From Leptoclinus maculatus (Eukaryota > Chordata > Actinopteri > Perciformes > Stichaeidae): a stretch of DNA of 64,000 nucleotides. Shown here in pieces: positions 63,213-64,000 of the stretch (positions are counted from its first letter, which is position 1; each line of letters begins with the position of its first letter). The notes beneath the pieces are model-generated. The model ran no database searches. It was not told the DNA's origin and was given only the letters and a program-made list of their open reading frames with translations. Made by a program: the position numbers and the translations under genes. The DNA lies in NCBI GenBank assembly GCA_032191485.1, contig JAVDOI010000010.1, positions 1,688,501 to 1,752,500 of the forward strand. Direction: 5' to 3'.

Positions 63213-64000
63213 ACTTTAAATTGAATCTATTATTATTATTATCATTAGAATTGTTTTCATCGTTCCCCAGTGGAAGGCAGGCGCTTTCTCCTCATCGCAC
63301 ACACACACTCCCACTGAGACACAGAACAGCCCAAAGAGTACATGATGCTAACTCACTCAGACATAATTGTTTTTCTCCTCACTTTCCGTCAAAGTAGAGT
63401 TATAGATGTGTCAGCATAGAAATAGGAGATGAGAGAAGCAATGCATTGGCTTTCTATCGGAGTGCTCTATTCAGAGTGCCTCGGTTTGCCCGGGGGCCGT
63501 CATTGACTCCAGCATGAAGAGAGAATGTAAAATGAAAAGAGCAGTCATGTATTTTTCACAAGCTCCAACAGACAAGAGTTTCACAGCATTACAAATGGAG
63601 TTCTCTCCTGGTTTTTTTTGGATGGCGCCCATGTTTTTAAATTAGAACTTGCTCTTTCAGCGCTGCTCCCCGGCAATCCATCTCTCAGATCCCTTTTGCC
63701 CAGACGCCGCTGGTTTTCGCTCTCGCCCGCGTGTCGTGAACACGCATAATGCATTTTGTGGTGACGGCCGATTGAGCCGAGTGGAGATGTAATGTTTCCC
63801 CCCGCCGCTCGACGAGGAACGGTTTGACGACGCGCACCCATCCCTCATCAAGGCTTGTTATTTTAACGTTCTCACAAGACCTTTTGAAACACTCCCCAAG
63901 TCTGAGCATCCTGACCCAGTAAAAAAAAAAAAAAAGCTCATCTGATCTGTTTCCAGCCCCAGATTTGACTGTCGCTAAAAGCTCAGTCATGGCGGCTCAC

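Overview
The window is nuclear DNA from a bony fish, probably a percomorph teleost. It holds one recognisable gene on the + strand: cdh2, encoding the classical type I cadherin N-cadherin. The teleost call rests on four things: a vertebrate N-cadherin with fish-like divergence in the propeptide; compact introns apart from one very large one; very dense dinucleotide microsatellites and G/C homopolymers; and fragments of dispersed repeats whose wording I know from teleost genomes. No bacterial, organellar or viral gene was found. No second protein-coding gene is supported on either strand.

Layout. 1-12126 is upstream flank without exons. It has a cluster of GT, CT and C simple repeats (4.2-5.8 kb), a 16-bp minisatellite (7.7-7.9 kb) and an old dispersed repeat (8.0-8.15 kb). 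A GC-rich stretch at about 12.13-12.48 kb is the likely promoter and 5' leader. Fifteen coding exons follow between 12479 and 62973, every one bounded by AG/GT. Together they give 2520 coding bases, or 840 codons, in one continuous frame: signal peptide (exon 1), propeptide (exons 2-4), furin site and start of the mature protein (exon 4), five extracellular cadherin repeats (exons 4-13), the membrane span (exons 13-14), and the juxtamembrane p120-catenin-binding region plus part of the tail (exons 14-15). The last exon, carrying most of the beta-catenin-binding tail and the stop, lies beyond 64000, so the gene is cut by the window edge. Intron 2 (14377-46180) is 31.8 kb and holds half of the window. 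A very large intron 2 is a known feature of cdh2, and in chick this intron carries SOX-B1-dependent enhancers.

No new multi-gene system is visible. The observations most worth a second look are: intron 9, which is 228 bases long, in frame and stop-free; CA repeats placed at or just after the donors of exons 4 and 15; candidate POU/PBX and SOX motif clusters in intron 2; a strong sense-strand bias of long G runs in intron 2; and a few changes in the protein, namely an extra propeptide cysteine and a Ser in the EC3-EC4 calcium linker.
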